Assembly: GCA_020135845.1 (NCBI GenBank)
Contig: JACHTQ010000012.1
Span: 1 to 40,874 of the forward strand
Length of the DNA: 40,874 nucleotides
Direction of reading: 5' to 3'
DNA from: Campylobacter sp. W0018
Lineage (GTDB): Bacteria; Campylobacterota; Campylobacteria; Campylobacterales; Campylobacteraceae
A model generated the notes under the pieces. It had not been told where the DNA came from. It made no database searches and was given only the letters and a program-made list of their open reading frames with translations. The translations under genes and the position numbers were made by a program. Below, in pieces: positions 8,058 through 18,381 of the stretch (position 1 is the first letter of the stretch; every line of letters begins with the position of its first letter).

Positions 8058-10624
8058 AGACTTACTTTTTCTTCAACTTCTTTATAACTTTCTATATAAT
8101 CACCCACTCTCATATCATCACATCCTTGTATGCCAACGCCACACTCATAGCCTTTTGCAACCTCTTTAACATCATCTTTAAAACGTTTTAAAGAACTCAC
8201 ACTTCCTTCAAAAACCACAACACCTTCTCGTATGAGACGAATTTTAGCCCCTCTATTGATCACGCCTTCTGTAACCATACAGCCCGCAATTTGACCCAAT
8301 TTTGGCACATTAATCACTTGTCTGATTTCAGCTTGACCCAATTGCTCTTCAGAAATTATAGGGCTCATCATGCCACCAAGCAAGGCTTTAACATCGTCTA
8401 AAAGATTATAGATAACATTGTAGGTTTTTATTTCAACACCTTTATCTTTAGCGCGTTCTTTGATTTCCCCTGTTGGACGTATATTAAAACCAAGCACGAT
8501 AGAATTTTCGCTCGCACTGGCAAGTTCAATATCGCTTTGTGTGATTCCACCTACCCCACTATGGATAATATCAACTTTAATTTCATCGTTTCTCAATTTT
8601 TCTAAACTTGATTTTAAAGCTTCTAGTGTTCCTTGAACATCTGCCTTTAAGATAACCGGTAAAGCTTTGATATTGCCTTCTTTGATCTTAGCCCCAAGCT
8701 CATCAATACTAACCTTTGTAGATTTACTAAGTTCTTTTTGACGATTATATTCATAACGCTTAGCTGCATACTCTCTTGCTTCTTTATCGGTTTTAACAGA
8801 GATTAAAATTTCGCCTGATTGCGCCACTTCACTTAAACCAACTATCACTCCACATTCACCTGGCTTGATCTCTTTAAGTGCTTTACCTTGATCATCACTC
8901 ATAGCTTTTATTTTTCCATAAGAAACACCCGCTACAACCGTATCGCCTACTTTTAAAGTTCCATTTTGCACTATCACAGTAGCAACTGCACCACGACCTT
9001 TTTGTATGGAAGATTCTATAATGCTTGCTTTTGCGTAATTTTTAGGATTTGCTTTTAACTCTAAAATATCAGCCTGTAAAAGCACGATTTCAAGTAAATC
9101 TTCTATCCCCATACCCGTTTTAGCAGACACACCTACAAATTCATAACTTCCACCCCACTCTACTGGCATGATCTCAAGTTCAGCAAGTTGTGTTTTTACC
9201 ATATCAGGATTTGCGCCCTCTTTATCCATCTTATTGATCGCTATGATGATAGGCACATTAGCAGCTTTTGCATGATTGATCGCTTCTTTTGTTTGAGGTT
9301 TAACCCCATCATCAGCAGCTACAACGATAATAACGATATCGGTTATACTTGCACCCCTTGCACGCATTGCAGTAAAAGCCTCATGACCTGGAGTATCGAT
9401 AAAGGTGATCTTTCGATCATTTTTTTCCACCATATAAGCACCCACATGTTGGGTAATTCCCCCTGCTTCACCACTTGCAACACGAGATTTTCTGATAAAA
9501 TCTAGCAATGAAGTTTTACCATGATCAACGTGCCCCATTATCGTAATAACAGGTGCTCTAGTGATTAAATCTTTTTCATCATCTTGAGTTTCATAATCTT
9601 TTACATAATCAAATTCATCCGCTTCATTGGTAATACTTACTTCTATGCCAAATTCGGAAGCCAAAATTTCAATAGCGTCTTCATCCAAAAAATCATTTTT
9701 AGTTGTCATCATGCCGAGCATAAAAAGCTTTGAGATCACTTCACTTGTGCTTTTGCCTATTTTATCGGCAAATTCATACACTCTAATTTCTTTAGGAATT
9801 TCAACGCTTGTAATGGCTTCATTTTCTTTTTTTTCTACTTTTTTAGGCGGTTTTTTACGACTCCTTCTTTGAATTCCGCCTTCAGCAAAATTAACAGAAT
9901 TACCCACAGCTTGGCGTAAAAAATTAGGCTGTTTTTTAACCATATTGTTCGGCTTTTCTTCTTCTTTAACACTAAAATCAGGCAAAACAACCTCATCTTC
10001 ATCATCTAAAGAAATTTCAGCAAAATCTTGATTTCCTAAAAGATCCATTTTTTGAGTATTTTCTTTTTTGACTGCGATATTAGGTTTTTTATCTTTTTTC
10101 TTCTTTTTTGCAGAATCATCAAGATCAGCATTTGAAAACATTGTTTTTAAATTAATTCTTTCTTGATTTGAAGGAGTTTCAGCAGCACTTTTTGGTTCTT
10201 CTTTTTTTGCAAATTCTTCTTCGGTTTTTTTCTTTTTAACAATCACAAGCCCTCTTCTTTTTGCCAAAGTAGCACTCGCTAAACTCTCTTGAACTTTTTC
10301 TTTAGGCTCTTCTTTAACTTCTTCTTTTGACTTAATCGTTTCTACTTTTTCTTGTTTTGCCACAGTGGTCGTCTTTGCGGTTTGAGCCTTGTCTTCTTTT
10401 ACTTTGGTTTTTGTTTTTTTTGCTGGAGTTTGCTTGATATTTTTCTTAAAAGCTTCGGGGATAACTTTAGTTTGTATGTATTCATAAATTCCCGCAGCAA
10501 CATCAGGTTCTACGGCATTTGATGCGGTTTTGATATTGAGTCCTAATTCGTTGGCCTTTTCGATGATTTCTTTGCTATCATATCCTAATTCTTTTGCGAT
10601 TTCATGAATTCTAATTTTTGCCAT
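8054..10624 (-). CDS. infB: Translation initiation factor IF-2
   Basis: GTPase that places initiator tRNA on the 30S subunit. The 856-residue chain starts with an IF2-N domain ([20 protein letters not shown]), then a long Lys/Glu-rich linker (about 65-270), a second IF2-N-like segment ([13 protein letters not shown]), and the G domain with [17 protein letters not shown] and NKMD motifs from about residue 366. Beta-barrel domain II and the C-terminal tRNA-binding domain follow. Length is in the usual range for Campylobacter. The start overlaps the 3' end of ylxR by 14 bases. Confidence 0.97.
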   Translation of the reverse strand: MAKIRIHEIAKELGYDSKEIIEKANELGLNIKTASNAVEPDVAAGIYEYIQTKVIPEAFKKNIKQTPAKKTKTKVKEDKAQTAKTTTVAKQEKVETIKSKEEVKEEPKEKVQESLASATLAKRRGLVIVKKKKTEEEFAKKEEPKSAAETPSNQERINLKTMFSNADLDDSAKKKKKDKKPNIAVKKENTQKMDLLGNQDFAEISLDDEDEVVLPDFSVKEEEKPNNMVKKQPNFLRQAVGNSVNFAEGGIQRRSRKKPPKKVEKKENEAITSVEIPKEIRVYEFADKIGKSTSEVISKLFMLGMMTTKNDFLDEDAIEILASEFGIEVSITNEADEFDYVKDYETQDDEKDLITRAPVITIMGHVDHGKTSLLDFIRKSRVASGEAGGITQHVGAYMVEKNDRKITFIDTPGHEAFTAMRARGASITDIVIIVVAADDGVKPQTKEAINHAKAANVPIIIAINKMDKEGANPDMVKTQLAELEIMPVEWGGSYEFVGVSAKTGMGIEDLLEIVLLQADILELKANPKNYAKASIIESSIQKGRGAVATVIVQNGTLKVGDTVVAGVSYGKIKAMSDDQGKALKEIKPGECGVIVGLSEVAQSGEILISVKTDKEAREYAAKRYEYNRQKELSKSTKVSIDELGAKIKEGNIKALPVILKADVQGTLEALKSSLEKLRNDEIKVDIIHSGVGGITQSDIELASASENSIVLGFNIRPTGEIKERAKDKGVEIKTYNVIYNLLDDVKALLGGMMSPIISEEQLGQAEIRQVINVPKLGQIAGCMVTEGVINRGAKIRLIREGVVVFEGSVSSLKRFKDDVKEVAKGYECGVGIQGCDDMRVGDYIESYKEVEEKVSL

Positions 10625-10907
10625 TTAAAACGATCTCCTTTATATTCTGCTGAGTGATTTTTATATTTAATTTTTTACATATTTTCGAGAATGTGGCCTG
10701 AAATTTTTCATCCTCTATTAAAAGACAATGATTGCACAAATAAATACTACGACCAAAAGCTAAATTTTGGTATAACTCCGCCTTAAAAACCTTTAATCTA
10801 TGCAATTCTTTTTGAAAAAAACGATTTTTGCAAACCACGCACATTCTAACCGGTTTATGTTTGTCTGCATTTTTAGAATTATATCTTTTTTTTTCATTTT
10901 TTAGCAA
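10611..10907 (-). CDS. YlxR-family (DUF448) RNA-binding protein
   Basis: A 98-residue basic protein with the YlxR core [19 protein letters not shown] and the GRSIYLC strand. YlxR proteins are small nucleic-acid-binding proteins almost always encoded between nusA and infB; here it immediately precedes infB, although nusA is not in view. It overlaps thrB by 7 bases and infB by 14. The Cys pair CVVC with CNHC (about residues 73-80) could bind zinc; this is inference. Confidence 0.85.
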   Translation of the reverse strand: MLKNEKKRYNSKNADKHKPVRMCVVCKNRFFQKELHRLKVFKAELYQNLAFGRSIYLCNHCLLIEDEKFQATFSKICKKLNIKITQQNIKEIVLNGKN

Positions 10908-11779
10908 ATTTCAAAACCTTTATTATCAAATTCTAAAACCAAAATTTTAAAATTTCTAAATTTTTTCTCAAGTTGCTGTTTTAAATAATTTGCATCCTCT
11001 TTATAAGCAAGATTAAAAAAGCTAGAACCTGATCCTGAAAGAGTGCTCATTAAAGCTTTGTTTTCTAAAGCAATTTTTTGCACTTCAAAAAGTTCGGGTA
11101 AATTTTTCATTCTATGATTTTGATGAATTAAATCTTTACTAGCTATAGTCAATAAATCGTATTTTTTTTCCAAAAAACAAGCTGTAAGAAAAGAAGAATG
11201 AGCTAAGTTAAACACACACTCTTTAAGATTAAAACTTGATGGCAAAGCCGTACGACTTTGCTCTGTGCTTATAAATACGTTTGGAATAACTACAACAGCA
11301 CTTAAATTTTCATCTATGGATTTTTTTATACTAAAAACATTTTCATTTTCAACAACAGAAACTACAAATCCTCCCAAAACTGCCGGAGCTATATTATCAG
11401 GATGATTTTCATATTTTAATGCCTCGTTTAAGATTTTTTGTTTTTCAACCCTAAATCCTGCCATTTCAAAAGCCGCTCCAATAGCTCCAACAATGACAGC
11501 AGAAGAGCTTCCAAGACCTCTAGATAAGGGAATTTTGTTTTCAAAAATAAAGCGAAATTTTTCTTTTTTTCCACTCAATCTTTCATAAACTTCATTAAAA
11601 ATACTCACAAAAATATTATTTTTTTTAAGGCTTAAATTTTCACTGCCTTCTCCATAAATGCTGATGCTAAAAAAATTGGATTTTTCAATGATGGTACTAT
11701 TAAAAAGCCCTATGCTTAAACCAAGACAATCAAATCCTGGTCCCAAATTTGCACTCGTTGCGGGTACTAAAATTTTCAA
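10901..11779 (-). CDS. thrB: Homoserine kinase
   Basis: GHMP-family kinase that phosphorylates L-homoserine in threonine synthesis. The 292-residue protein has the N-terminal VPATSANLGPGFDCLG motif (about residues 5-20), the ATP-binding PLSRGLGSSSA motif near 87-97, and the C-terminal LSGSGSSFF motif. It sits inside the lpxC-to-rimP gene run, overlapping ylxR by 7 bases, with 22 bases separating it from tsaB. Confidence 0.95.
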   Translation of the reverse strand: MKILVPATSANLGPGFDCLGLSIGLFNSTIIEKSNFFSISIYGEGSENLSLKKNNIFVSIFNEVYERLSGKKEKFRFIFENKIPLSRGLGSSSAVIVGAIGAAFEMAGFRVEKQKILNEALKYENHPDNIAPAVLGGFVVSVVENENVFSIKKSIDENLSAVVVIPNVFISTEQSRTALPSSFNLKECVFNLAHSSFLTACFLEKKYDLLTIASKDLIHQNHRMKNLPELFEVQKIALENKALMSTLSGSGSSFFNLAYKEDANYLKQQLEKKFRNFKILVLEFDNKGFEIC

Positions 11780-11801
11780 TATTGATCCCTAGTAAAATTA
11801 T

Positions 11802-12230
11802 TTAAATTGCAGGTAAAAAATAAAAAGGTAGATTATCATCTTTTTTATTAAGCTTGCTTAAATTTGAAGGTAAGATAAACTCTCCTGAAACAGTCTTTTC
11901 TAAAACAATTTGGTCCCCTTTTTTTACAAAACACATTTCTTTATGCGCACTAATGGGCTGATTATTATTTAATTCAAATGCACTGATTGCAAACAAGGGG
12001 ATATTTTTAACTATACTTAGAGTCCTTAAACTTACATAAGAAATTTTAATCCCCATAAAAGAACCTGGACCATTAGCATAAATAAGTTCATCAAAGGTGA
12101 AATCTTGAAGTAATTCTTGTAAAATTTTAGGTATAAATTCACTCGCTTTTTCATCGCTTGTTATGCTTTTTACAAGAAAATTATTTTGATAAATACCAAG
12201 CATTAAAGGCTTATATAAGGCATTAAGCAA
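11802..12230 (-). CDS. tsaB: TsaB-like tRNA t6A synthesis protein
   Basis: The segment YANGPGSFMGIKISYVSLRTLS (about residues 52-73) is the hallmark of TsaB (YeaZ), the partner of TsaD in making threonylcarbamoyladenosine on tRNAs that read ANN codons. At 142 residues it is shorter than the E. coli protein (about 230), as expected for the short epsilonproteobacterial forms. The N-terminus lacks the usual DTS motif. The start is uncertain: the first standard start in frame is TTG 12230, while alignment to the family suggests translation from about ATA 12245, which would add KTSL-type residues. The gap to lpxC is 11 bases. Confidence 0.75.
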   Translation of the reverse strand: MLNALYKPLMLGIYQNNFLVKSITSDEKASEFIPKILQELLQDFTFDELIYANGPGSFMGIKISYVSLRTLSIVKNIPLFAISAFELNNNQPISAHKEMCFVKKGDQIVLEKTVSGEFILPSNLSKLNKKDDNLPFYFLPAI

Positions 12231-12241
12231 GAGAGAAGTTT

Positions 12242-13126
12242 TTATGCAAAAACCTTTTCATAAGCTTTTTCATTTGCTTTTTCAAGACTGACAATCTCAT
12301 AAGCTTCTTTATCTTTTAACACCTCTTTAGTAAGCAAGTGATTTAAATGATGACTTCCAGCAAAAGATATATAATCGCCAAAAACTCTATATCCAAGCAA
12401 GGTTAAATCGCCAATAGCGTCTAAAATTTTATGCCTTACAAATTCATCCTTAAAACGCAAACCTTCAGGATTTAAAATTCGACTCTCATCTACAACTATA
12501 GTATTTTCCAAACTGCCGCCAAGCGCTAAATTTTTATCTCTAAGCATTTGAACATCTTTTAAAAAACCAAAAGTTCTAGCCCTTGCGATATTTTCTATAT
12601 AATTTTTTTTACTGAATTCAAAATTATAAGTTTGCTCACCTATAACCGCATTATCAAATTTGATTGTATAATTAATTCTAGGCTCTTTAGTCGGTATCAA
12701 TCTTACAAATTTATTCCCATCTCTTACTTCTATTGGTTTTTTAATAACCATAATTTTTTTAGGTGCATCCAGTTCTACAACTCCTGCCTCATCAAGCATC
12801 ATGCAAAAACTAATACTTGATCCATCCATAACAGGAGCTTCGTTTGCATTTAAAACAATACGCACATTATCAATTCCATAGGCATTTATGGCACTCATTA
12901 AATGTTCTATCGTTGAAATAAAACCACGATCATCTCCTAAAACAGTGGCCATTTGAGTATTGATTACATTTTCAGGAATCGCTTTGTAACTTGCATTTAA
13001 ATCACTTCTAAAAAAAACTATGCCGCTATCAGCCTCTAAAGGTTCAAGAGTAATTTCAATAGGTTCGCCTTTGTGTAGTCCTATTCCTACACCTTTTACT
13101 GATCTTGCTAAGGTTAATTGTTTCAT
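12242..13126 (-). CDS. lpxC: UDP-3-O-acyl-N-acetylglucosamine deacetylase LpxC
   Basis: Zinc deacetylase that makes the first committed step of lipid A synthesis. The 294-residue protein begins MKQLTLARSVKGVGIGLHKG. It shows the metal and catalytic motifs TIEHLMSA (about 71-78), EFVRHKILDAIGDL and SHHLNH near 257-262. The ATG overlaps the stop of the upstream M23 peptidase gene by 4 bases, linking two envelope genes. Confidence 0.96.
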   Translation of the reverse strand: MKQLTLARSVKGVGIGLHKGEPIEITLEPLEADSGIVFFRSDLNASYKAIPENVINTQMATVLGDDRGFISTIEHLMSAINAYGIDNVRIVLNANEAPVMDGSSISFCMMLDEAGVVELDAPKKIMVIKKPIEVRDGNKFVRLIPTKEPRINYTIKFDNAVIGEQTYNFEFSKKNYIENIARARTFGFLKDVQMLRDKNLALGGSLENTIVVDESRILNPEGLRFKDEFVRHKILDAIGDLTLLGYRVFGDYISFAGSHHLNHLLTKEVLKDKEAYEIVSLEKANEKAYEKVFA

Positions 13127-14493
13127 TGTTTTTGTCCTAAAATTATTTTTTTTCCATTATTTAAAACTTTATAAATGTTTTCCTCGATCCATTTTCTATC
13201 TTGCCATTGCTCCGGACGTGTTTCTACTCCTTGAACCAAAACCCCAAAATGCAAATGATCTCCAAGAGCTAAACCACTTTTTCCCGTTCTTGCGATCACA
13301 CTTTGACTGGCTATTTTTTCACCAACATCAATATCTTTAGATGAGCAATGTCCATAAAGACTATAAACACCAAAGCCATGATAAACAATCAAATTAAGCC
13401 CATAAATTCCATTCTTTTGTGCAAATACAACTTTTCCAGAATTATTGCTAAAGATTGGAGCTTCTCTAACACTAGCCAAATCTATACCCATATGGTAAGA
13501 ATCGCTAACAAATTGACCATTATAAGAATAATATCTATGATCAGCAAAATCTCCAACTTTTAACGCATGCTTAAGCGGCAAAAACAAATTAAGAGAAAAA
13601 TCATTAATTTTATCTTCTAAAACATTTGAAGTGATTTCATGTATGAGTTTTTCATTATCATTTCTTAAAGTTTCATTGACGAATTTAAATTTATCAAAAC
13701 GCGTAAAATTATTATCTTTTGGAGCGTATTCTTGAGCTAAATTTTCAATTTTACCATCTAAGAAACTATCTGTAAGATTAATATTAGAGACTTTATACTT
13801 TCTATTTAAAAAATAATACCTTATGCGCTCTTTAGAAGTATTTCCAGCCTTATCCGTTGCAACCACATAAGCCCTAAATTCATCATCCCTTGCATCCCAA
13901 GCAATAAGGGATGCATAATAACCATCTTTAACATAAGGAGTTGCTTTAAAGATCTTTCCTCTATTTGTCTCGATATAAACTTGGTCTAAGTTAGCATCTT
14001 TTGCAGAAAATACAACACTAGCTGCCCCGCCTTGCTCAATTTGGTAAGAATTGCTTAAAATATTTATTTTAGGAGAAGCATTATCGACTATAATCGCGAT
14101 TTGTTTTTTTGCTTTATCTTTATCAAAGATATTCCAAAAACAATCATTTTTAGCAATAATTTCCATGATAAAAGACTTTGACTTTTCGCTATTTTTTGGC
14201 AAATCAACTTGCAAAGTAATATCATTTAATTTTTGTATCTTTTCATCCGCGATTAACGTTCCAGAGTCTTGATCATCTTTTTTTAAGATAATTTTCACAT
14301 TTTCAATAGAATGATTCTTGTCTTTAATATGAACAAAAATAGGTTTTTCAAGATTGGTATAGATAATATCAGGCATAAGAATTTGAGGTAAGCTTTTTCT
14401 AACCATATCCTCTTTTTTTATAACAAAAAAAGCTATCAAAACAATAAAAATTAAAAAATACAGATAAAAAGCTCTTTTCTTTCTTCTTGCCAT
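13123..14493 (-). CDS. M23-family peptidoglycan peptidase, membrane-anchored
   Basis: The 456-residue protein has one N-terminal membrane anchor (about residues 7-24), a long periplasmic region with beta-rich Ig-like segments, and a C-terminal LytM/M23 domain. Zinc ligands are seen as H...D in DSYHMGIDLAS (near 330) and HxH in HLHFG (near 413-415), with YGHCSS between them, so the active site looks intact. Members cleave peptidoglycan cross-bridges, and in Campylobacter and Helicobacter related enzymes control helical cell shape. I do not assign a pgp/csd name from sequence alone. It is the first gene of the minus-strand cluster. Confidence 0.88.
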   Translation of the reverse strand: MARRKKRAFYLYFLIFIVLIAFFVIKKEDMVRKSLPQILMPDIIYTNLEKPIFVHIKDKNHSIENVKIILKKDDQDSGTLIADEKIQKLNDITLQVDLPKNSEKSKSFIMEIIAKNDCFWNIFDKDKAKKQIAIIVDNASPKINILSNSYQIEQGGAASVVFSAKDANLDQVYIETNRGKIFKATPYVKDGYYASLIAWDARDDEFRAYVVATDKAGNTSKERIRYYFLNRKYKVSNINLTDSFLDGKIENLAQEYAPKDNNFTRFDKFKFVNETLRNDNEKLIHEITSNVLEDKINDFSLNLFLPLKHALKVGDFADHRYYSYNGQFVSDSYHMGIDLASVREAPIFSNNSGKVVFAQKNGIYGLNLIVYHGFGVYSLYGHCSSKDIDVGEKIASQSVIARTGKSGLALGDHLHFGVLVQGVETRPEQWQDRKWIEENIYKVLNNGKKIILGQKQ

Positions 14494-14698
14494 TTTTCTT
14501 TCCTAAAAAATTAAATCTTAATTACAGTTTTTAAAAATTTTATAAAAATATGGTAAACACTAAATATAAGATAGATTAAAAATCTTATAAGAAGTTTGAC
14601 TGAGCTAAAAACAATAATTAATACATCATTTTTGTTAAAATTTTTCTGATATAATCATAATTTTGTAATTTAAAGCTTATTTTTTAGGTAAAAAATCA
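14494..14698. promoter_or_regulatory. Divergent intergenic region between M23 peptidase gene and bamA
   Basis: A 205-base AT-rich spacer with no coding potential. On the plus strand TATAAT at 14650-14655, within the Campylobacter-type context TTTTTCTGATATAATC, is a good sigma70 -10 for bamA. An 8-base inverted repeat, TATAAGAT at 14565-14572 and ATCTTATA at 14582-14589, sits between the two genes and could be an operator; its role is unknown. The minus-strand promoter for the peptidase cluster must also be here, possibly TATAAAAT near 14544-14537. Confidence 0.6.
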
Positions 14699-16915
14699 AT
14701 GAAAAAAATTATCAGTGTTTGTTTGTTGGCTACTTTAAGTAGCGCTACTGTTATAAAAGAAATTAAATTCACCGGTTTAAATCATCTTTCAAATACAAGT
14801 GCGCTTAATCTTACTGGTTTAAAAATTGGAGAAAAGCTAGATCTTTCTAAAGTTAATCAAGCTATACTCAATCTTTATAAGCAAAATTATTTCGATAATA
14901 TTGCTGTAGAAGAAAATAATGGCATTTTAAACATTATTGTTACGGAAAAACCAAGTATTGCTAAAATCACAGTTACAGGGATTGCTTCTAATGATCGTAA
15001 ACAAATTGAAAGCATGCTTGGAATTAAAAAGGGAAATTTATTTGATGAATCAAGTGCTAAAGAAGCATGCGAACGCATTAAAAACTACTATGAAGCAAGA
15101 AGTTATTTTGACACCATTGTAGAATATAAAACAAAAACCCTAAACAATACAGACGGTTTAGAACTTGAATTTATAGTAAATCGCGGAGAAAATATTATTA
15201 TTGATAATGTTTATTTAAGCGGAGCTAAAAAGCTATCTTACTCTGATATAGAACCTGCTGTTATCAACAAAGAAAAAGAATTTATGGGCTGGATGTGGGG
15301 AAGAAATGACGGAAAGCTTAAAATATTTGAATTAAACAATGATAGCGCAAGAATCAGCGATGAATACATGAAAAAAGGATATTTGGATGTACAAGTTTCA
15401 GCCCCTTATCTAAAAACTTATACAGATTTATATCAAGCTGATTTAACTTATTTTATCAAAGAAGGTAAACCGTATAAAATTAAAAATATCTCTATAGAAA
15501 ATCCTTTATTTGAAGAGAAACAGAATTTAAAAACAGTTAAAAATCTGCGCTCTAGTGTTGGTAAAATTATCAATATCGAAGATGTTAGAAAAGATGTAAA
15601 AACTTTAGAAACACAAAGTGCTGATTTAGGTTATGCTTTTGTTGAAGTTTATCCAGATATCCAAAAAAATGATGAAACCCATGAAGTTACAATTAATTTT
15701 AAAGTTATTCCTCATGAAAAAGTTTATATTAGAAATGTAATTATTGCAAATAATTCTCGCACAGTTGATCGTGTTATACGTAGAGAATTATATGTCACTG
15801 AGGGCGATTTATATAATAGAACAGATCTAAGTGAATCTAAAAATGCCCTAAAAAGAACTTCATACTTTGATGATGTTAATATTAAAGAAAAAAAGGTTGA
15901 TGATACACACATCGATCTTATTGTTGATATCAAAGAAGCTTCAACCGGTGCAATTTCTGGGGGTATAGGATATGGATCAAGCGATGGACTACTTTTAAAT
16001 GCTTCTCTTTCTGATACAAATATTTTTGGATCAGGAATTAAAAGTTCGATAAGCGTGGATAAAAGCGATGATACACTATCAGGAAGAATTAGCTTAATTG
16101 ATCCAAGGGTTCTTGATAGTCAATATAGTTTAGGGGGAACTCTTTATTCTAATGATTATGAATGGGATAATTATTCAGAAAAAAATTATGGATTTGATAT
16201 TACTGTAGGGCGTCAGTTTGCAAGATATTTTAACGCAAGTTTAACTTACAATTTAGAGCAAAGTGATATTTACCATCTTAGCCCAACTCTTTTAAGAACA
16301 GGTTATGATCTTGGAAAAAGTATCAAAAGCTCCATAGCTCCAGCTCTTTCATTTAATAATACAGATGATTATTATCTACCAAGATCAGGGATCATCACTT
16401 CAACAAGTCTTGAGTATGCTGGAATCGGAGGAGATCAAAAATTTCTATCCTCAAGCACTAGATTTAATTTTTATCAAGGCTTGCAAGATTATATAGGTTA
16501 TGATCTTATTTATCGCTATAAAGCAAGTTTTTATAAAGTTTGGAATAGAGGTTATTTGCCAATTAATCAAAGAATTTATTTGGGTGGCATTCGCTCAATT
16601 CGTGGTTTTGAAAGCAGAACCGTAAGCCCTAAAAATGAATGGGGTGATGAAGTAGGTGGAACTATAGCTTTTGCTAATTCCGTAGAGCTTAGTTTTCCAT
16701 TGATAGACAGAATCAAACTTCGTGGAAGTATGTTTTTTGATTATGGTATGATAGGACGTAAAAATTTAGATGAAATCAAAAGAATGAGTACGGGTGTTGG
16801 TTTAGAATGGATCACTCCTATAGGGCCTTTGCAACTTATCTTTGCTAAACCGTTAAATAAGAAAAAAGGCGATGATACAAGTACTTTTGAATTCAATCTA
16901 GGAACTCGTTTTTAA
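14699..16915 (+). CDS. bamA: Outer membrane protein assembly factor BamA (Omp85)
   Basis: Essential outer membrane insertase. The 738-residue protein has a short signal peptide (to about residue 16), then five POTRA domains (about residues 17-350; e.g. VIKEIKFTGLNHLS, PSIAKITVTG, NIIIDNVYLSGAKKLS, KIKNISIENP, VYIRNVIIANNSRTVDRVIRREL), and an Omp85 beta-barrel with the family motif GGIRSIRGFESRTVSP near residues 627-642. The chain ends in Phe (GTRF), as expected for an outer membrane beta-barrel. A hairpin terminator follows directly. In the reference order I recall a phosphatase gene (Cj0128c) between bamA and accD; none is present here. Confidence 0.95.
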   Translation: MKKIISVCLLATLSSATVIKEIKFTGLNHLSNTSALNLTGLKIGEKLDLSKVNQAILNLYKQNYFDNIAVEENNGILNIIVTEKPSIAKITVTGIASNDRKQIESMLGIKKGNLFDESSAKEACERIKNYYEARSYFDTIVEYKTKTLNNTDGLELEFIVNRGENIIIDNVYLSGAKKLSYSDIEPAVINKEKEFMGWMWGRNDGKLKIFELNNDSARISDEYMKKGYLDVQVSAPYLKTYTDLYQADLTYFIKEGKPYKIKNISIENPLFEEKQNLKTVKNLRSSVGKIINIEDVRKDVKTLETQSADLGYAFVEVYPDIQKNDETHEVTINFKVIPHEKVYIRNVIIANNSRTVDRVIRRELYVTEGDLYNRTDLSESKNALKRTSYFDDVNIKEKKVDDTHIDLIVDIKEASTGAISGGIGYGSSDGLLLNASLSDTNIFGSGIKSSISVDKSDDTLSGRISLIDPRVLDSQYSLGGTLYSNDYEWDNYSEKNYGFDITVGRQFARYFNASLTYNLEQSDIYHLSPTLLRTGYDLGKSIKSSIAPALSFNNTDDYYLPRSGIITSTSLEYAGIGGDQKFLSSSTRFNFYQGLQDYIGYDLIYRYKASFYKVWNRGYLPINQRIYLGGIRSIRGFESRTVSPKNEWGDEVGGTIAFANSVELSFPLIDRIKLRGSMFFDYGMIGRKNLDEIKRMSTGVGLEWITPIGPLQLIFAKPLNKKKGDDTSTFEFNLGTRF

Positions 16916-16917
16916 TA

Positions 16918-16944
16918 TTTTTAGATGTCTTAATCATCTAAAAA
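16918..16944 (+). terminator. Hairpin terminator after bamA
   Basis: Perfect 10-base stem TTTTTAGATG / CATCTAAAAA with a 7-base loop (16928-16934), 3 bases after the bamA stop. The A/T arms give a U-rich tail. Confidence 0.75.
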
Positions 16945-17030
16945 TTTAAACGCTTACTGCAAATAAAATTCATTTCATAAAAATTTATACTAAAAAATAC
17001 TTTTTGCAAGAAAAGCTAAGAAATTTTTGA

Positions 17031-17036
17031 TATAAT
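17031..17036 (+). promoter_or_regulatory. Likely -10 box for accD operon
   Basis: TATAAT in a TTTTTGA-TATAAT context, 36 bases before the accD ATG and downstream of the bamA terminator, typical of Campylobacter sigma70 promoters, which often lack a clear -35. Confidence 0.65.
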
Positions 17037-17071
17037 TCTTAAATTTTTTAAATCTAATTTAGGTGATTTAT

Positions 17072-17914
17072 ATGAATTTTGCAGATATTTTTTCAAAAAT
17101 TAGAAGACAACAACCTAGCGTAAAAGAAGCACCAAATCACTGGGTAAAATGCCCGAGCTGTCATGCTTTAATGTATTATAAAGAAATAGAATCTTGTTTT
17201 AATGTATGCCCTAAATGTTCTCATCATATGAGAATTTCTCCCATAGAAAGAATCAATCTTTTAAGCGATGAAAATAGTTTTGTAGAATTTGATGCTAATT
17301 TAGAAGCCATCGATCCTTTAAAATTTGTTGATAGTAAATCCTATAAAAAAAGATTGAGCGAAAATCAAAATAAAACAGGTAAAAAATCTGCAGTTGTAAG
17401 CGGGGAATGTACAATTGATGGGATTAAAACTCAACTAGTTGTGTTTGATTTTTCTTTTATGGGAGGCTCCTTAGGATCAGTAGAAGGTGAAAAAATAGTT
17501 CGAGCCATACAAAGAGCCATCAGCAATAAAAACCCTTTAGTAATTGTAAGTGCGAGCGGGGGTGCCAGAATGCAAGAAAGCACCTATTCTTTAATGCAAA
17601 TGAGTAAAACAAGTACTGCTTTAAAACTCCTAAGCAAAGAAAAAATTCCTTATATAAGCATCTTAACAGATCCAACTATGGGAGGCGTGAGTGCTTCTTT
17701 TGCTTGGCTTGGAGACTTAGTGATTGCCGAACCAGGAGCTTTGGTAGGCTTTGCAGGTGAAAGAGTTATAAAACAAACCATAGGGACTGATTTACCACAA
17801 GGTTTTCAAAGAGCCGAATTTTTGCTAGAACACGGTCTTATAGATGCTATAATTGAACGATCTGAAATGAAAAAATATCTTAGCGATGTGCTTAAGTTTT
17901 TTTATGGAAACTGA
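17072..17914 (+). CDS. accD: Acetyl-CoA carboxylase carboxyltransferase beta subunit
   Basis: Beta half of the carboxyltransferase that makes malonyl-CoA for fatty acid synthesis; it pairs with AccA, which is not in this window. The 280-residue protein has the N-terminal zinc ribbon (Cys27, 30, 46, 49: CPSC...CPKC) and the crotonase-like core with [11 protein letters not shown] and [10 protein letters not shown]. An earlier in-frame GTG (17063) exists, but ATG 17072 is preceded by TAGGTGA at good spacing, so I chose it. The 3' end overlaps rlmH by 11 bases. Confidence 0.95.
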   Translation: MNFADIFSKIRRQQPSVKEAPNHWVKCPSCHALMYYKEIESCFNVCPKCSHHMRISPIERINLLSDENSFVEFDANLEAIDPLKFVDSKSYKKRLSENQNKTGKKSAVVSGECTIDGIKTQLVVFDFSFMGGSLGSVEGEKIVRAIQRAISNKNPLVIVSASGGARMQESTYSLMQMSKTSTALKLLSKEKIPYISILTDPTMGGVSASFAWLGDLVIAEPGALVGFAGERVIKQTIGTDLPQGFQRAEFLLEHGLIDAIIERSEMKKYLSDVLKFFYGN

Positions 17915-18368
17915 TTTGCAGATTAATATTTTTTATATACAAAAAAGCGATGAATTTGAAATTCTAGATAAAAAATATTTTAAATTAATATCTAAATTTG
18001 CTACGATCAAAGAATACAATCTTTTTAATAAAAAAATAGCCAACGCGCAAAATCTCAACAATCCAGAACTAGCAAAGAAAAGTTATGAAGAGGTATTTAA
18101 TACTTACAAAAAAGGCTTTAATATAGCCCTTGATGAAAAAGGCAAAGAGCTAACAAGTTTGGAATTTGCTAAAATAATACAAGATAAAATTGAATTAAGT
18201 TTTTTTATAGGTGGGGCTTATGGACTGAGAAAAGAATTTACAGAAAAATTAGATTTTAGTCTTTCGTTGAGTAAATTGACTTTAGCGCATTATTTTGCTA
18301 AAACTTTGCTTTTAGAGCAAATTTATCGCGCCTTTTGCATTAACTCTAATCACCCTTACCATAAATGA
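17904..18368 (+). CDS. rlmH: 23S rRNA pseudouridine-1915 N3-methyltransferase RlmH
   Basis: SPOUT methyltransferase acting on the 70S ribosome. The C-terminal knot is recognisable: [13 protein letters not shown] (SAM-binding glycine loop), then [24 protein letters not shown] and the terminal NHPYHK, the family's signature ending with the Tyr-His needed for activity. About 154 residues, as usual for RlmH. An in-frame ATG at 17886 lies further inside accD; I prefer 17904 because the family starts close to its first beta strand (LQINIFYI). A TTG at 17916 is also possible. Confidence 0.9.
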   Translation: METDLQINIFYIQKSDEFEILDKKYFKLISKFATIKEYNLFNKKIANAQNLNNPELAKKSYEEVFNTYKKGFNIALDEKGKELTSLEFAKIIQDKIELSFFIGGAYGLRKEFTEKLDFSLSLSKLTLAHYFAKTLLLEQIYRAFCINSNHPYHK

Positions 18369-18381
18369 ATTAGGAAACTTC

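Noticed and set aside
9188..9505. Open frame of 105 codons on the plus strand inside infB
   Set aside because: It lies opposite the IF-2 G domain, which is conserved; no ribosome binding site or homology.
10050..10450. Lys/Glu-rich repetitive sequence in infB that looks like a low-complexity repeat
   Set aside because: It is the normal variable linker of IF-2, not a tandem repeat or mobile sequence.
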